Positions 8,751 to 17,784 of a stretch of 64,000 nucleotides of DNA are shown here, in pieces. The first letter of the stretch is position 1. Each line of letters begins with the position of its first letter. The notes under the pieces were generated by a model. The model worked only from the letters and a program-made list of their open reading frames with translations, was not told the origin of the DNA and did no database searches. The position numbers were made by a program, and so were the translations under genes. The DNA comes from Phenylobacterium sp. (GTDB lineage: Bacteria; Pseudomonadota; Alphaproteobacteria; Caulobacterales; Caulobacteraceae): NCBI RefSeq assembly GCF_030679875.1, contig NZ_JAUXSP010000021.1:186001-250000 (forward strand), written 5' to 3'.

Positions 8751-9245
8751 ATGCGCACCCGTTCCGCCCTGGGCCTGTCGGCCGCCATGATTATCGTCGC
8801 CGCCTGCGCTCACCCCGTGGCCGAGGCGCCGGCCCCCATGGCCTGGTCGTTCAACCACACCCACAGCGAAGGCCTCAAGCTGGTCTACGGCCAGCCCCAG
8901 TCTGACAATGTGCTGGTCATGCTGAGCTGCCACCCGCAGTCGGGTGAGGTCGAGGTGGCGGTGATCACGTCCGATGGGGTGTCCGGCTCGGGGGACTCAG
9001 GCGCAGTGGGCCTGTCATCGCGACAGGAGCGGCTCGACCTGACCAGCGCGGTCGCCCCAACGCCAATCGCCGGCCTGGGCGTCGTCATTGAGAGCGCAGC
9101 CGCCAACACGCCGGCCCTGGACCGCTTCGCCCGCACCGGCGAGCTATCGGTGCAGACCGCCGGCAAGACTGTGGCCGCTCCGGCGCGGGGCGCCGATCAG
9201 GCCCTGGTGTCGGACTTCTTCGGGCAGTGTGGCCAACCGGTTTAA
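8751..9245 (+). CDS. Predicted lipoprotein, paralogue A of a tandem exported pair
   Basis: An unrecognised 164-residue protein. The ATG at 8751 follows GAAGGAGA; an upstream in-frame ATG at 8700 would hide the signal sequence. Residues 1-19 form a lipoprotein signal with lipobox VAAC. The mature part has one central Cys (LSCHP) and one near the C-terminus (GQCGQ), and a motif FARTGELSV. The next gene has the same signal-plus-two-Cys plan and the same FxRTGxLxV motif, so they look like diverged tandem duplicates. It follows flgH by 60 bases on the same strand, which may mean co-expression with the flagellar genes. Confidence 0.75.
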   Translation: MRTRSALGLSAAMIIVAACAHPVAEAPAPMAWSFNHTHSEGLKLVYGQPQSDNVLVMLSCHPQSGEVEVAVITSDGVSGSGDSGAVGLSSRQERLDLTSAVAPTPIAGLGVVIESAAANTPALDRFARTGELSVQTAGKTVAAPARGADQALVSDFFGQCGQPV

Positions 9246-9291
9246 GGCCTTGAGGCTGGAGCCTTGGCTGTGCCGGGGCTAAGCTCCGCCC

Positions 9292-9789
9292 ATGACACGC
9301 GCCCCTGCCCTCGCCCTGTTGCTCCTTTTCACCAGCTCGGCCGCCGCGGCCCAGGAAAGTGGCTGGACGTACCGCTCCACGCCGGAGCCCGTCGAACTGG
9401 CGCATACCTCGCCCGGCAGCCCTATCCCTGACCTCGCCCTCACCTGTGTGAAGGACAGTCGTCAGATTGTGGCGCGGTTTCCCGTGGCCCAGCGGCTGGC
9501 GGCGGACAATTCCAGCGGACGCTGGCTGGACGATGTGGGGCGCCCGGCCCCCTGGCCCGTCAGCGTGACCATCGCCTCGGGCGAAACCCAGACCACCATA
9601 CCTGGCGAGGCCAATCTCGATCCCATCGGCGATGGCTCGATCATCACCGTGGAATTCGCAGACCGCGCCCCCGTGGCCGAAGCCTTCAGCCGCACAGGGA
9701 TGCTGGCCGTCTCGGCCTTGGGCGGCGGCGTACAGCCAGCAGCCGCGGCGCGGCGCTCAGTCCAGGGCTTCCTGCGCTACTGCCGCTGA
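9292..9789 (+). CDS. Predicted periplasmic protein, paralogue B of a tandem exported pair
   Basis: An unrecognised 165-residue protein with a cleavable Sec signal (about residues 1-20, SSAAAA region). Shared with the preceding gene: Trp near the mature N-terminus, a central Cys (LALTCVKD), the motif FSRTGMLAV and a terminal Cys (RYCR). The two cysteines probably form a disulfide, which fits periplasmic location. Overall identity between the two looks low. The stop abuts that of dxs, which is on the other strand. Function unknown. Confidence 0.75.
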   Translation: MTRAPALALLLLFTSSAAAAQESGWTYRSTPEPVELAHTSPGSPIPDLALTCVKDSRQIVARFPVAQRLAADNSSGRWLDDVGRPAPWPVSVTIASGETQTTIPGEANLDPIGDGSIITVEFADRAPVAEAFSRTGMLAVSALGGGVQPAAAARRSVQGFLRYCR

Positions 9790-11706
9790 TCAGGCCCGGC
9801 GGCCGGCAGCCGCCACCACATCGGCGCCCAGAGCCGCCAGGGCGGTCCGCACGACACCCTCAGCATCGAGGCCCGCTTGGGCGTACATCAGTTCCGGCTT
9901 GTCGTGGTCCTGGAAGATGTCCGGCAGGGTCAGGGTACGCACCTTAAGTCCGCGATCCAGAGCGCCGTGTCGCGCCAGGGCCTCCAGGACGAAGGCCCCG
10001 AAGCCGCCCATGGCGCCTTCCTCGATGGTGATCAGGGCCTCGTGGTCCCGGGCCAAGCGCAGGACTAGGTCGATATCCAGGGGCTTGGCGAAGCGGGCGT
10101 CGGCCACTGTCGCCGAAAGGCCCCGCGCGCCGAGCATGTCGGCGGCGCGCAGGCACTCGGGCAGGCGCGTTCCGAAGGACAGGAGCGCCACAGCGGTCCC
10201 CTCGCGTACGATGCGGCCCCGGCCGATCTCCAGCGGCGTGGCGACCTCAGGGATGGCCACGCCTGTCCCCTCGCCGCGCGGGTAGCGGAAGGCGCTGGGG
10301 CGGTCGTCGATCGCCGCGGCGGTCGCGACCATATGGGCGAGTTCGGCCTCGTCGGCGGCGGCCATCAGCACCATGCCTGGAAGCGCGCCCATGAAGCCGA
10401 CATCAAATGAACCGGCATGGGTCGGCCCATCGGCGCCCACCAGCCCCGCCCGGTCGATGGCGAAGCGCACCGGCAGGCCCTGAATGGCCACATCGTGGAC
10501 CACCTGGTCATAGCCGCGCTGCAGGAAGGTGGAATAGATGGCCGCGAACGGCTTCATGCCGTCGGCGGCGAGTCCGGCGGCGAAGGTCACCGCATGCTGC
10601 TCGGCGATCCCGACATCATAGGTGCGATCAGGGAAGGCCTGGCCAAACAGATCAAGCCCCGTGCCGGAGGGCATAGCCGCGGTGATCGCGCAGATGGTGG
10701 GATCCAGGCGCGCCTGCTTGATGAGCTCGGTGGCGAACACCTTGGTATAGCTGGGCGCCTTGGCCTGGGCCTTGGCCTGCTGGCCCGTGACCACGTCAAA
10801 CTTGACCACCGCATGGTGCTTGTCGGCCGCGCTTTCAGCGGGGGCGTAACCCTTGCCCTTCTGGGTGACCACATGAACCAGCACCGGCCGGTCGACGATC
10901 TCCCGGGCGTTCCGGAGCACCGCCACCAGGGCTTCCATGTCGTGGCCATCGATGGGGCCGACATAATAGAAGCCCAGCTCCTCGAAGAGGGTGCCGCCGG
11001 TGACCATGCCCCGGGCGTATTCCTCGGCCTTGCGGGCGGCCTCCTGGATCGGCCGCGGGAAGGCCTTGGCCACTGACTTGCCGAGATTGCGCAGGGACTG
11101 GTAGCCGCCGCCGGACACCAGTCTCGCCATATAGGCGCTCATGCCCCCCACCGGCGGGGCGATGGACATGTCGTTGTCGTTGAGGACGACGGTCAGCTGC
11201 TTGGTCGTCTCGGCCGCGTTGTTCATGGCCTCATAGGCCATGCCGGCGCTCATGGAGCCGTCGCCGATGACAGCCACGACGCGGTTGTTCCGTCCTGCCT
11301 GGTCGCGGGCCGCGCAAAAGCCGAGCGCCGCCGAGATGGAGGTCGAGGCGTGGGCGGCGCCAAACGGGTCATATTCACTCTCGGCCCGCTTGGTGAACCC
11401 CGACAGACCCCCGCCCTGACGCAGGGTGCGGATGCGGTCGCGCCGTCCGGTCAGGATCTTGTGCGGATAGGCCTGGTGGCCCACGTCCCAGATCAGGATG
11501 TCCTTGGGCGTCTCATAGACGTGATGCAGGGCGACGGTGAGCTCGACCACGCCCAGGCCAGCGCCCAGGTGCCCGCCGGTCTGCGAGACAGCGTCAATGG
11601 TCTCGCTGCGAAGCTCGTCAGCCAGGGTCTGGAGTTGTGGGACGGTGAAACCGCGGGTGTCGGCGGGCGCGGAAACCTGATCCAGGAGAGGCGTATTTGG
11701 CGGCAT
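9790..11706 (-). CDS. dxs: 1-deoxy-D-xylulose-5-phosphate synthase
   Basis: Makes DXP from pyruvate and glyceraldehyde-3-phosphate, the first step of the MEP isoprenoid pathway and a feed for thiamine and pyridoxal. About 638 residues from the ATG at 11706 (MPPNTPLLD); a start 15 bases further upstream is possible. Motifs: [20 protein letters not shown], the thiamine-diphosphate Mg motif [32 protein letters not shown] in the pyrimidine domain, and a transketolase C-terminal domain ([17 protein letters not shown]). It lies 27 bases downstream of ispA on the same strand, so both isoprenoid genes are probably co-transcribed. Confidence 0.97.
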   Translation of the reverse strand: MPPNTPLLDQVSAPADTRGFTVPQLQTLADELRSETIDAVSQTGGHLGAGLGVVELTVALHHVYETPKDILIWDVGHQAYPHKILTGRRDRIRTLRQGGGLSGFTKRAESEYDPFGAAHASTSISAALGFCAARDQAGRNNRVVAVIGDGSMSAGMAYEAMNNAAETTKQLTVVLNDNDMSIAPPVGGMSAYMARLVSGGGYQSLRNLGKSVAKAFPRPIQEAARKAEEYARGMVTGGTLFEELGFYYVGPIDGHDMEALVAVLRNAREIVDRPVLVHVVTQKGKGYAPAESAADKHHAVVKFDVVTGQQAKAQAKAPSYTKVFATELIKQARLDPTICAITAAMPSGTGLDLFGQAFPDRTYDVGIAEQHAVTFAAGLAADGMKPFAAIYSTFLQRGYDQVVHDVAIQGLPVRFAIDRAGLVGADGPTHAGSFDVGFMGALPGMVLMAAADEAELAHMVATAAAIDDRPSAFRYPRGEGTGVAIPEVATPLEIGRGRIVREGTAVALLSFGTRLPECLRAADMLGARGLSATVADARFAKPLDIDLVLRLARDHEALITIEEGAMGGFGAFVLEALARHGALDRGLKVRTLTLPDIFQDHDKPELMYAQAGLDAEGVVRTALAALGADVVAAAGRRA

Positions 11707-11733
11707 GAAGTGGGCAAACAACTGATGCTGCGG

Positions 11734-12618
11734 CTAGTTGCGGCGCTGTAACACGAAATCGACGCTGGCCCGCAGGAAATCAGCCGGGGGACCGAAGCCG
11801 TCGAGGTGCGACTTGGTCTGCTCAATCAGCAGGTTCAGACGATCCCGCGCAGCGCCCGCCCCCAGCAGGGTCACGTAGTTGGCCTTGCCCCGCGCCGCGT
11901 CTTTTCCCGCTCGCTTCCCCATGAGATCGGGGTCGCCCTCGGCGTCCAGTAGATCGTCGACGATCTGGTAGGCCAGGCCAAGATCCTGGGCGAAGGCCAT
12001 GAGCGCCGGCCGCCTGGCCTCGCCGGAATGGGCCATGACCAGGGGAAGCTCAAAGGCGCAGGCGATCAGGGCGCCGGTCTTCATCCGCTGCATACGGGCC
12101 ACCGCGCCGAGGTCGTCTCGGACCCCGAGAAGGTCAATCATCTGCCCGCCGCACATCCCCCGGGCGCCCGCCGCGGCCGCCAGCCTCAGGACCATCTCGG
12201 CGCGCACCGCCGGGTCAGGATGGGTGTCGGGATGGGCCAGGATCTCAAAGGCCGAGGCCTGGAGGGCGTCGCCCGCCAGGATGGCGGTGGCCTCATCATA
12301 GGCCTTGTGCACCGTGGGCCGCCCATGCCGCAGGTCGTCGTCGTCCATGCTGGGCAGGTCGTCGTGGATCAGGCTGTAGGCGTGGATGCACTCCAGGGCG
12401 CAGGCCGCCCGCAGCAGCGGGCGCTCCTCCACCTCGAACATCCGACCGGTCTCGATGACGAAATAGGGGCGCATCCGCTTGCCGGGGCCGAGGGCGGCAT
12501 AGCGCATGGCCTCGGTCAGACGAGCTTCTGGACCATCGGCGCGGGGCAGCAGTTCGTCGAGGGCGACCGTGACCAGGTCTGCGGCCTCGGCCACGCGACG
12601 CTCGACCTCAGAGGTCAT
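11734..12618 (-). CDS. ispA: Polyprenyl (farnesyl/geranyl) diphosphate synthase
   Basis: Condenses isopentenyl and allylic diphosphates into C10-C15 products. The first Asp-rich motif is seen in [19 protein letters not shown] and the second in [15 protein letters not shown]. 294 residues is normal for IspA. The ATG overlaps the xseB stop (TGATG), giving the conserved order xseB-ispA-dxs common in proteobacteria. Product chain length cannot be read securely from sequence alone; farnesyl is the usual product of the gene in this context. Confidence 0.95.
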   Translation of the reverse strand: MTSEVERRVAEAADLVTVALDELLPRADGPEARLTEAMRYAALGPGKRMRPYFVIETGRMFEVEERPLLRAACALECIHAYSLIHDDLPSMDDDDLRHGRPTVHKAYDEATAILAGDALQASAFEILAHPDTHPDPAVRAEMVLRLAAAAGARGMCGGQMIDLLGVRDDLGAVARMQRMKTGALIACAFELPLVMAHSGEARRPALMAFAQDLGLAYQIVDDLLDAEGDPDLMGKRAGKDAARGKANYVTLLGAGAARDRLNLLIEQTKSHLDGFGPPADFLRASVDFVLQRRN

Positions 12619-12860
12619 CAGCTGAACTCGGCCGGTTCGGCCGTGGGAGTCCCCTGGGCGCCGCCGACGATCTTCTCAACCCGCAGGCGCGCCGCCTCAA
12701 GCCGGGATTCGCAGTGAGCCTTCAGCTGGGCGCCGCGCTCATAGAGGCGGATGGAGTCGTCCAGGGCCGCCTGGCCGGATTCCAGCTTGGCCACGATGGC
12801 CTCCAGCTCGGCGAGCGCCTGTTCGAAGGTCAGGGCTTTGATGTCGTCGGTGTCAGCCAT
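12618..12860 (-). CDS. xseB: Exodeoxyribonuclease VII small subunit
   Basis: Small helical subunit of exonuclease VII. I chose the ATG at 12860 because GAGGAG sits just upstream and the protein then starts [20 protein letters not shown], typical of XseB. 80 residues: helix, the conserved [19 protein letters not shown] segment, then [15 protein letters not shown]. First gene of xseB-ispA-dxs; 74 bases separate it from the upstream histidine phosphatase gene. Confidence 0.95.
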   Translation of the reverse strand: MADTDDIKALTFEQALAELEAIVAKLESGQAALDDSIRLYERGAQLKAHCESRLEAARLRVEKIVGGAQGTPTAEPAEFS

Positions 12861-12934
12861 TTCGCTCCTCGGGGGAGCCGCCAACCTAGAGACCAGGAAC
12901 GGCCGCCGCAACGGGCCAACCGGCGAACGGGAGC

Positions 12935-13561
12935 CTACGGGCGCTCGAAGCGCCGCATCGACCAGTATTTGTACCCTTGGCTGTCAGCGACCCGCCAACC
13001 GCGGCGCCGCAAGGCTCGCCCAACCATGAAGTTGAAAAAGCCGTGGGCCAGCACCACCACGTCGTGTCCCTGGCTCGCCTCCTCGATCAGGCGCGCAGCG
13101 GCCGCAGAGGCGCGTTCCTCGGCCTGCCGGCGCGTCTCCTCGCCCTCATGATGGTCGAAGAACCACCAGCAGACCCGCGCCAGGAAGCCCCAGTAGGACG
13201 GCCGCATCCGGATAAAATCGGGCAGATTCGGCGGCGGCAGGGGCGCCTCGACGAACAGGGGCATGCTGGCGAAGTCGCGGCCGCGGGTCACGGCGATCGC
13301 CGTCTCAATTGACCTCTGTCGCGTGGAGGAGAAGACCACCCCGGCGCGGGCGGCGAAGTCGCTCAGGGTGTCGGGCGGGGTCTGGCCAGGCAGCAGCCCC
13401 AGGACCTCATATTGAGCCCAGAAATCCCGGTAGCCCTTGGCGTTGAGCCAGACCCGACGACTCAGCGCCGGCTCTCCATGACGGGCGAGAATTATGGCGC
13501 CCAGGCGCTCAGCCCCAGGGGCTGGAGGCGTGGCAGAATCGACGGTCAGAGAATCGGCCAT
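12935..13561 (-). CDS. Histidine phosphatase family protein
   Basis: A 208-residue member of the phosphoglycerate-mutase-like superfamily. The catalytic RHG motif is in IILARHGEPALSRR (about residues 25-38) and the second catalytic His in VVVLAHGFFNFMVG. An Arg in the STRQRSIETA segment fits the phosphate pocket. Substrate unknown. It is downstream of the histone-deacetylase-family gene (40 bases) and upstream of xseB, probably in the same leftward unit. Confidence 0.85.
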   Translation of the reverse strand: MADSLTVDSATPPAPGAERLGAIILARHGEPALSRRVWLNAKGYRDFWAQYEVLGLLPGQTPPDTLSDFAARAGVVFSSTRQRSIETAIAVTRGRDFASMPLFVEAPLPPPNLPDFIRMRPSYWGFLARVCWWFFDHHEGEETRRQAEERASAAAARLIEEASQGHDVVVLAHGFFNFMVGRALRRRGWRVADSQGYKYWSMRRFERP

Positions 13562-13601
13562 GTCATCCTAGGGTTCGCGCCAGCCAGACCTCGCGCACCC
13601 C

Positions 13602-14531
13602 TCACCCCTGTTGCAGGGCCAGGACGTGCGCCACCGCCGACCGGCCCAGAGCCTCAAGGTCGTATCCGCCCTCGAGCGCTGACACAACCCGGCCGCGCGC
13701 GCTCGACCTCGCCACAGCCACGATCTGCTCGGTGGCCCAGCCATAGTCAGCCGCGCCCAACTGCTGCCCGCCGGGACCGCCCCCGAGCGGATCCAACCGA
13801 TGGGCGTCAAAGCCCGCCGAGATGAGGATCAGATCGGGACGGAAATCGGCCACATGGGTCATCAGGCTGGAGAAGGCCTGGCGCCAGCCCTCAACGCCGC
13901 CGCCCGCAGGAGATATGGCGTTGACCACATTGTCGGCCACCGCATCGTCCGGATGGCCCGTGCCGGGCCACTGCGGCCACTGCTGCACAGAGGCGAACAT
14001 CAGGTTCGGCTGACCAGCCAGAGCCGCCTGGGTGCCGTTGCCATGATGGACGTCGAAGTCCACCACCGCCACCCGCTCCAGCCCCGCGGCCTGGGCGACG
14101 CGGGCGCCGATGGCCACGTTCGAAAAGATACAGAAACCCATGGCCGCGCCAGGTTCGGCATGATGGCCCGGCGGCCGCACCGCGCAGAAGGCCCGCTGGA
14201 ACTGGCCCGCGGCCACGTCGCGCACAGCGGCGGCCACGGCGCCGGCGGCCCGCCGGGCGGCGAGCAAGGTGCCGGGGGACATCACGGTGTCCTCGTCCAG
14301 GCGGGTCACCCCGGCCCTGGGGGCGGCGGCGAAGATGCGCGCGACATAGTCTGCGTCATGAACAAGCCGCAGGTCGGCGATCTCAGCCAGGGGGGCGTCG
14401 CGGGGCTCAAAGTCCAGGGCGTCCTCGGCCTCCAGGGCGTCAATGACAGCGGCCAGACGCTCGGGCCGCTCCGGATGGGTGGCCCCCGGGCGGTGGTCGA
14501 GCATATCCTCATGGGTGTAGAGGCCGATCAT
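13602..14531 (-). CDS. Histone-deacetylase-family (acetylpolyamine/APAH-like) hydrolase
   Basis: A 309-residue zinc hydrolase of the HDAC superfamily. Visible active-site elements: the His-His dyad in VRPPGHHAEPG, zinc ligands in VVDFDVHHGNGTQ, and the third zinc Asp in LISAGFDAHRLDP. The start of the protein (YTHEDMLDHRPGATHPERPERL) is typical of bacterial class II-like members. Bacterial relatives deacetylate acetylpolyamines or other small amides; the substrate here is unknown. It starts 33 bases from the divergent GNAT gene. Confidence 0.92.
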   Translation of the reverse strand: MIGLYTHEDMLDHRPGATHPERPERLAAVIDALEAEDALDFEPRDAPLAEIADLRLVHDADYVARIFAAAPRAGVTRLDEDTVMSPGTLLAARRAAGAVAAAVRDVAAGQFQRAFCAVRPPGHHAEPGAAMGFCIFSNVAIGARVAQAAGLERVAVVDFDVHHGNGTQAALAGQPNLMFASVQQWPQWPGTGHPDDAVADNVVNAISPAGGGVEGWRQAFSSLMTHVADFRPDLILISAGFDAHRLDPLGGGPGGQQLGAADYGWATEQIVAVARSSARGRVVSALEGGYDLEALGRSAVAHVLALQQG

Positions 14532-14564
14532 CAGCCCATTCTAGCGGACGACTGAGCCTTGGGA

Positions 14565-15083
14565 ATGCAGGACGTCATCATCCGCCGCGCGATCGCCGGC
14601 GACCTTGAAACCCTGGCGGCGCTGGGACGCGCCACCTTCACCGAGACCTTCGGCCACCTCTACCCGCCGCAGGACCTCGCGACCTTTTTGAGCAGCGCCT
14701 ACGGGCTGGACTATCTGCGTCACGCCCTGGACGACCCTGACCGGGCCTTCTGGCTTGTGGAAAAGGACGGCGTCGCCTTGGGCCACGCCCTGGCCGGGCC
14801 CTGTGACCTGCCCCACCCGGAGGTCGGCCCGACGTCGTTGGAGGTGAAGCGTCTCTATCTCAGCCAGGCCGCTCAGGGGCTGGGTCTGGGGGCGCTTCTC
14901 TTCGAGACGGTCCTGGCCTGGCTGGAGCGTGATGGACCGAAGGATTTGTGGCTCGGGGTCTGGTCCGACAACCATGGGGCGCAGCGGTTCTACCGGCGGT
15001 ACGGGTTCGCCCCGGTGGGGGAGTATGGCTTCGCTGTAGGCGCCAGCGTCGATCGGGAGTTCATTTTTCGGCGCCCGGGATAG
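14565..15083 (+). CDS. GNAT family N-acetyltransferase
   Basis: A 172-residue acetyltransferase. The acetyl-CoA loop is LSQAAQGLGLGALLFETVLAWL (Q-x-x-G-x-G) and the C-terminal NHGAQRFYRRYGFAPVGEYGF segment is the usual last GNAT motif. The first part (AIAGDLETLAALGRATFTETFGHLY) is also typical. Start taken as the ATG at 14565; a TTG two codons upstream is possible. Substrate not predictable. Divergent from the HDAC-family gene with a 33-base gap, so the two could share regulation. Confidence 0.9.
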   Translation: MQDVIIRRAIAGDLETLAALGRATFTETFGHLYPPQDLATFLSSAYGLDYLRHALDDPDRAFWLVEKDGVALGHALAGPCDLPHPEVGPTSLEVKRLYLSQAAQGLGLGALLFETVLAWLERDGPKDLWLGVWSDNHGAQRFYRRYGFAPVGEYGFAVGASVDREFIFRRPG

Positions 15084-15250
15084 ATTTTCTACGCTTCCTG
15101 TCACAAATGCTCGCCATATGCCCTCTTCGTGGCGTCAATCGCGCCGCATTGGTGGATTATTGCTGAGATTTAACGCCAGCCGCTTTGACGCGGGCCCTGG
15201 GTTCTGGGCATTTAGGCCCGGTCATTTCTGCGCGGAAGGGCGTCGGTTGG

Positions 15251-15748
15251 ATGCTGAGAATTGGCTATGTTCGCCTGCGTGACGCCCGGTCGTCCGAGGA
15301 TACCGCAGTCCTGAAACAGCTGGGCTGCCACGTGGTTCGCGCCGAGGAGCCCGCCGCCCCTGGCGGGGATGAGACCGCGGTCCTCTATTCCATTCTCGAC
15401 TTCATCGGCGAGGGGGACCAACTGGTGGTCACCCGGCTGGATCAGCTCGGCCACTCCACCCGCAATGTGCTGCGGGTGATCGACCGGCTGGAGGCGCGCA
15501 ACGCCAGCCTGTTCGTGGTCGAACCCGACCTGACCACCGATGGCGAAGGCGGCCGGGCCCTGCGGGCGGCCCTGAAAGCCGTGGCCGCGGTGGAACCGGC
15601 CTGGGCCGGGCGCAAGCGCCGCAGCGCCCCGGCCACCGAGGACATCCGCGCCCTGCAGCAGGCCGGCGTTGGACCGGTGGAGATCGCGCGCCGCCTGGGC
15701 GTCTCCCGCATGACGGTCTGGCGCAAGCTTCGGGCGATGGAGGCCTAG
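15251..15748 (+). CDS. Degenerate serine-recombinase-like protein with C-terminal HTH
   Basis: A 165-residue protein with the resolvase fold outline: N-terminal MLRIGYVRL, the central GDQLVVTRLDQLGHS, DLTTDGEGGRALRAALKAVAAVE, then a Hin-like helix-turn-helix (GVGPVEIARRLGVSRMTVWRKL). Compared with gamma-delta resolvase from memory, the catalytic Ser10 position is Arg (RVST becomes RLRD), and two catalytic arginines are Gln and His (LDRLGR becomes LDQLGH). The long E helix used for dimerisation and strand exchange is almost absent. It is therefore unlikely to recombine DNA and is better read as a DNA-binding regulator. No flanking inverted repeats or mobile genes were seen. Confidence 0.8.
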   Translation: MLRIGYVRLRDARSSEDTAVLKQLGCHVVRAEEPAAPGGDETAVLYSILDFIGEGDQLVVTRLDQLGHSTRNVLRVIDRLEARNASLFVVEPDLTTDGEGGRALRAALKAVAAVEPAWAGRKRRSAPATEDIRALQQAGVGPVEIARRLGVSRMTVWRKLRAMEA

Positions 15749-15876
15749 GGTCAGGCAAGCAGGGCGCATGGCGCGCCTGCGGCTTTCCGCCGTCCTGACG
15801 CTGGACATCGGGGCCTCGCCGCCCCATCCTCTGCAGTCAAACGTCTGTTCGTCCCGCGGTTTGGGAAGGCCTGCCC

Positions 15877-17052
15877 ATGTTCATGCAATTTTTCACCGAG
15901 CTTCGCCAAGCCAAGGTCCCGGTGTCCTTGAAAGAGTACCTCATGCTGATGGAGGGGCTCGACAAGATGGTCATCGACCGCACGGTCGAGGATTTCTACT
16001 ACCTGTCGCGGGCCGCCCTCGTGAAGGACGAGAAGAACATCGACCGGTTCGACCAGGTGTTCGGTCACGTCTTCAAGGGGCTGGAAAAGGTGGACGGTGT
16101 CGGCACGGCCGACATCCCCGCCGAGTGGCTGGAGAAGATCAGCGAGAAATTCCTCACCGAAGAGGAGAAGGCGCAGATCGAGGCCATGGGCGGCTTCGAC
16201 AAGCTCATGGAAGCGCTCGCCGAGCGCATGAAGGAGCAGAAGGAGCGCCACGAGGGCGGCAACAAGATGATCGGGACCGGGGGCACCTCGCCCTTCGGCG
16301 CCAACGGCTATCATCCCGAAGGCATCCGCATCGGCCAGGACAAGGGCCGCCACGGCAAGGCGATCAAGGTCTGGGACAAGCGCGAGTACAAGAACCTCGA
16401 CGACTCCGTCGAACTCGGCACCCGCAACATCAAGGTCGCCCTGCGTCGCCTGCGCAAATGGGTGCGCGAGGGCGCGACCGAAGAGCTGGACATGTCCGGC
16501 ACCATCCGCGGCACCGCGGAAAAGGGCTATCTCGACATCCATATGCGGCCCGAGCGCCGCAACAAGGTGAGCGTGCTCATCTTCTTTGATGTCGGCGGCT
16601 CGATGGATAGCCACATCAAGATCTGTGAGGAGCTGTTCTCTGCAGCGCGCTCAGAGTTCAAGAACATGGAGTTCTACTATTTCCACAACTGTCTCTATGA
16701 GACCGTATGGAAGGACAACCGGCGTCGGCACGCCGAGAAGCTCAACACCTGGGATGTGATCCACAAGTACTCTGGCGACTACAAGGTGATCTTCGTCGGC
16801 GACGCCACCATGAGCCCCTATGAGATCACCTATCCGGGCGGCTCGGTGGAGCACTGGAACGAAGAAGCCGGCGCCGTCTGGGTCGATCGGGTGGCGCAGA
16901 TCTATGAGCACATGATCTGGCTGAATCCCACCGCTGAACGCCATTGGGCCCACACGCCCTCGGTTGAGGTGATGAAGCAGCTGGTGAACGACCGGATGTA
17001 TCCGCTGACCCTGGAAGGCCTGGACAAGGCCATGCGCGAGCTGGCGCGCTAA
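15877..17052 (+). CDS. CoxE-like VWA domain protein
   Basis: A 391-residue protein of the COG3552/CoxE-like type. An N-terminal helical region (FFTELRQAKVPVSLKEYLML) precedes a conserved charged middle (NGYHPEGIRIGQDKGRHGKAIKVWDKREYKNLD) and a VWA domain whose metal site reads DVGGSMDSH (about residues 234-242). Such proteins usually act with a MoxR-type AAA ATPase, and no such gene is adjacent in this window. Cytoplasmic; function uncharacterised. The VWA MIDAS first motif has Gly where Ser is more common (DxGxS), as in this family. Confidence 0.9.
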   Translation: MFMQFFTELRQAKVPVSLKEYLMLMEGLDKMVIDRTVEDFYYLSRAALVKDEKNIDRFDQVFGHVFKGLEKVDGVGTADIPAEWLEKISEKFLTEEEKAQIEAMGGFDKLMEALAERMKEQKERHEGGNKMIGTGGTSPFGANGYHPEGIRIGQDKGRHGKAIKVWDKREYKNLDDSVELGTRNIKVALRRLRKWVREGATEELDMSGTIRGTAEKGYLDIHMRPERRNKVSVLIFFDVGGSMDSHIKICEELFSAARSEFKNMEFYYFHNCLYETVWKDNRRRHAEKLNTWDVIHKYSGDYKVIFVGDATMSPYEITYPGGSVEHWNEEAGAVWVDRVAQIYEHMIWLNPTAERHWAHTPSVEVMKQLVNDRMYPLTLEGLDKAMRELAR

Positions 17053-17073
17053 AGGGTTCATTCCCTGCGGCGC

Positions 17074-17109
17074 CGTCCGTCTACGGCTGATAGGCTTCAA
17101 GGACGGACG
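17074..17109. promoter_or_regulatory. Inverted repeat upstream of tetR-type gene
   Basis: CGTCCGTC (17074-17081) and GACGGACG (17102-17109) are perfect 8-base inverted repeats separated by 20 bases and end 12 bases before the TetR start codon. This could be an autoregulatory operator, but the spacing is long for a TetR dimer, so a hairpin or chance pairing is possible. Confidence 0.3.
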
Positions 17110-17121
17110 TTTGAGAATCGC

Positions 17122-17784
17122 ATGACAGAGCCCGTAACGCCGCCGCCCCCGCCCCAGGGGGATATGCAGGAAGCCGCCACCAAGGCGGCGGTCTTCTGCG
17201 CGGCCGAGCGCCTGTTCGCCCTGCACGGTTTCCAGAACGTCTCGGTGCGCGACATCACCGCCGAAGCAGGTGTGAACCTGGCGTCTGTGAACTATCACTT
17301 CGGCTCCAAGGACGGCCTGCTGTTCGAGATATTCCGCCGGCGCACCGCCGAGCTGAATCGCGAGCGCGCCCGCATGCTGCACGAGGCCAATGACCGCCAC
17401 GGGGGCAAGCCGCCCGTGCGCGACATTCTTGAGGCCCTGTTCGCCCCGCCGCTGAAATGGGCCGACCCGGCCGGCGACCGGCGGATCTCCGTCCAGTTCA
17501 TCATCCGCGCCCGCAGCGAGGGCACCGCCCAGATGCGTGACGTCCTGCAAAACGACGTCTCCCACCTGCGCCGGTTCGCTGACGCCCTGATCGCCGCCCG
17601 CCCGGAGCTGGCCCTCGAAGACGCCTACTGGCGGCTGCATTTCTGCCTGGGCATGGTGCACAACAACCGCTTCGCCGAATTTGATCGCCTGCATCACCTG
17701 TCCGATGGCTTGACCCGGGAACAGGATGCCGACGGCCTGCTGGCCCGTATGCTGGACTTCGCCGAAGCCGGGTTCCTGGCGTGA
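17122..17784 (+). CDS. TetR/AcrR family transcriptional regulator
   Basis: A 220-residue regulator. The N-terminal helix-turn-helix is clear (FQNVSVRDITAEAGVNLASVNYHFGSKDGLLFEIF). The C-terminal ligand domain resembles the CecR/YbiH-like group. A Pro-rich N-terminal extension (about 13 residues) precedes the HTH. The MOSC gene starts within its stop (GTGA), so the two are translationally coupled and perhaps co-regulated. Effector unknown. Confidence 0.93.
   Translation: MTEPVTPPPPPQGDMQEAATKAAVFCAAERLFALHGFQNVSVRDITAEAGVNLASVNYHFGSKDGLLFEIFRRRTAELNRERARMLHEANDRHGGKPPVRDILEALFAPPLKWADPAGDRRISVQFIIRARSEGTAQMRDVLQNDVSHLRRFADALIAARPELALEDAYWRLHFCLGMVHNNRFAEFDRLHHLSDGLTREQDADGLLARMLDFAEAGFLA

Noticed and set aside
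15185..15250. Longer start for the recombinase-like protein at a TTG
   Set aside because: The region contains a TTGACG-like promoter element and adds no family-conserved residues; the ATG at 15251 starts the resolvase fold.
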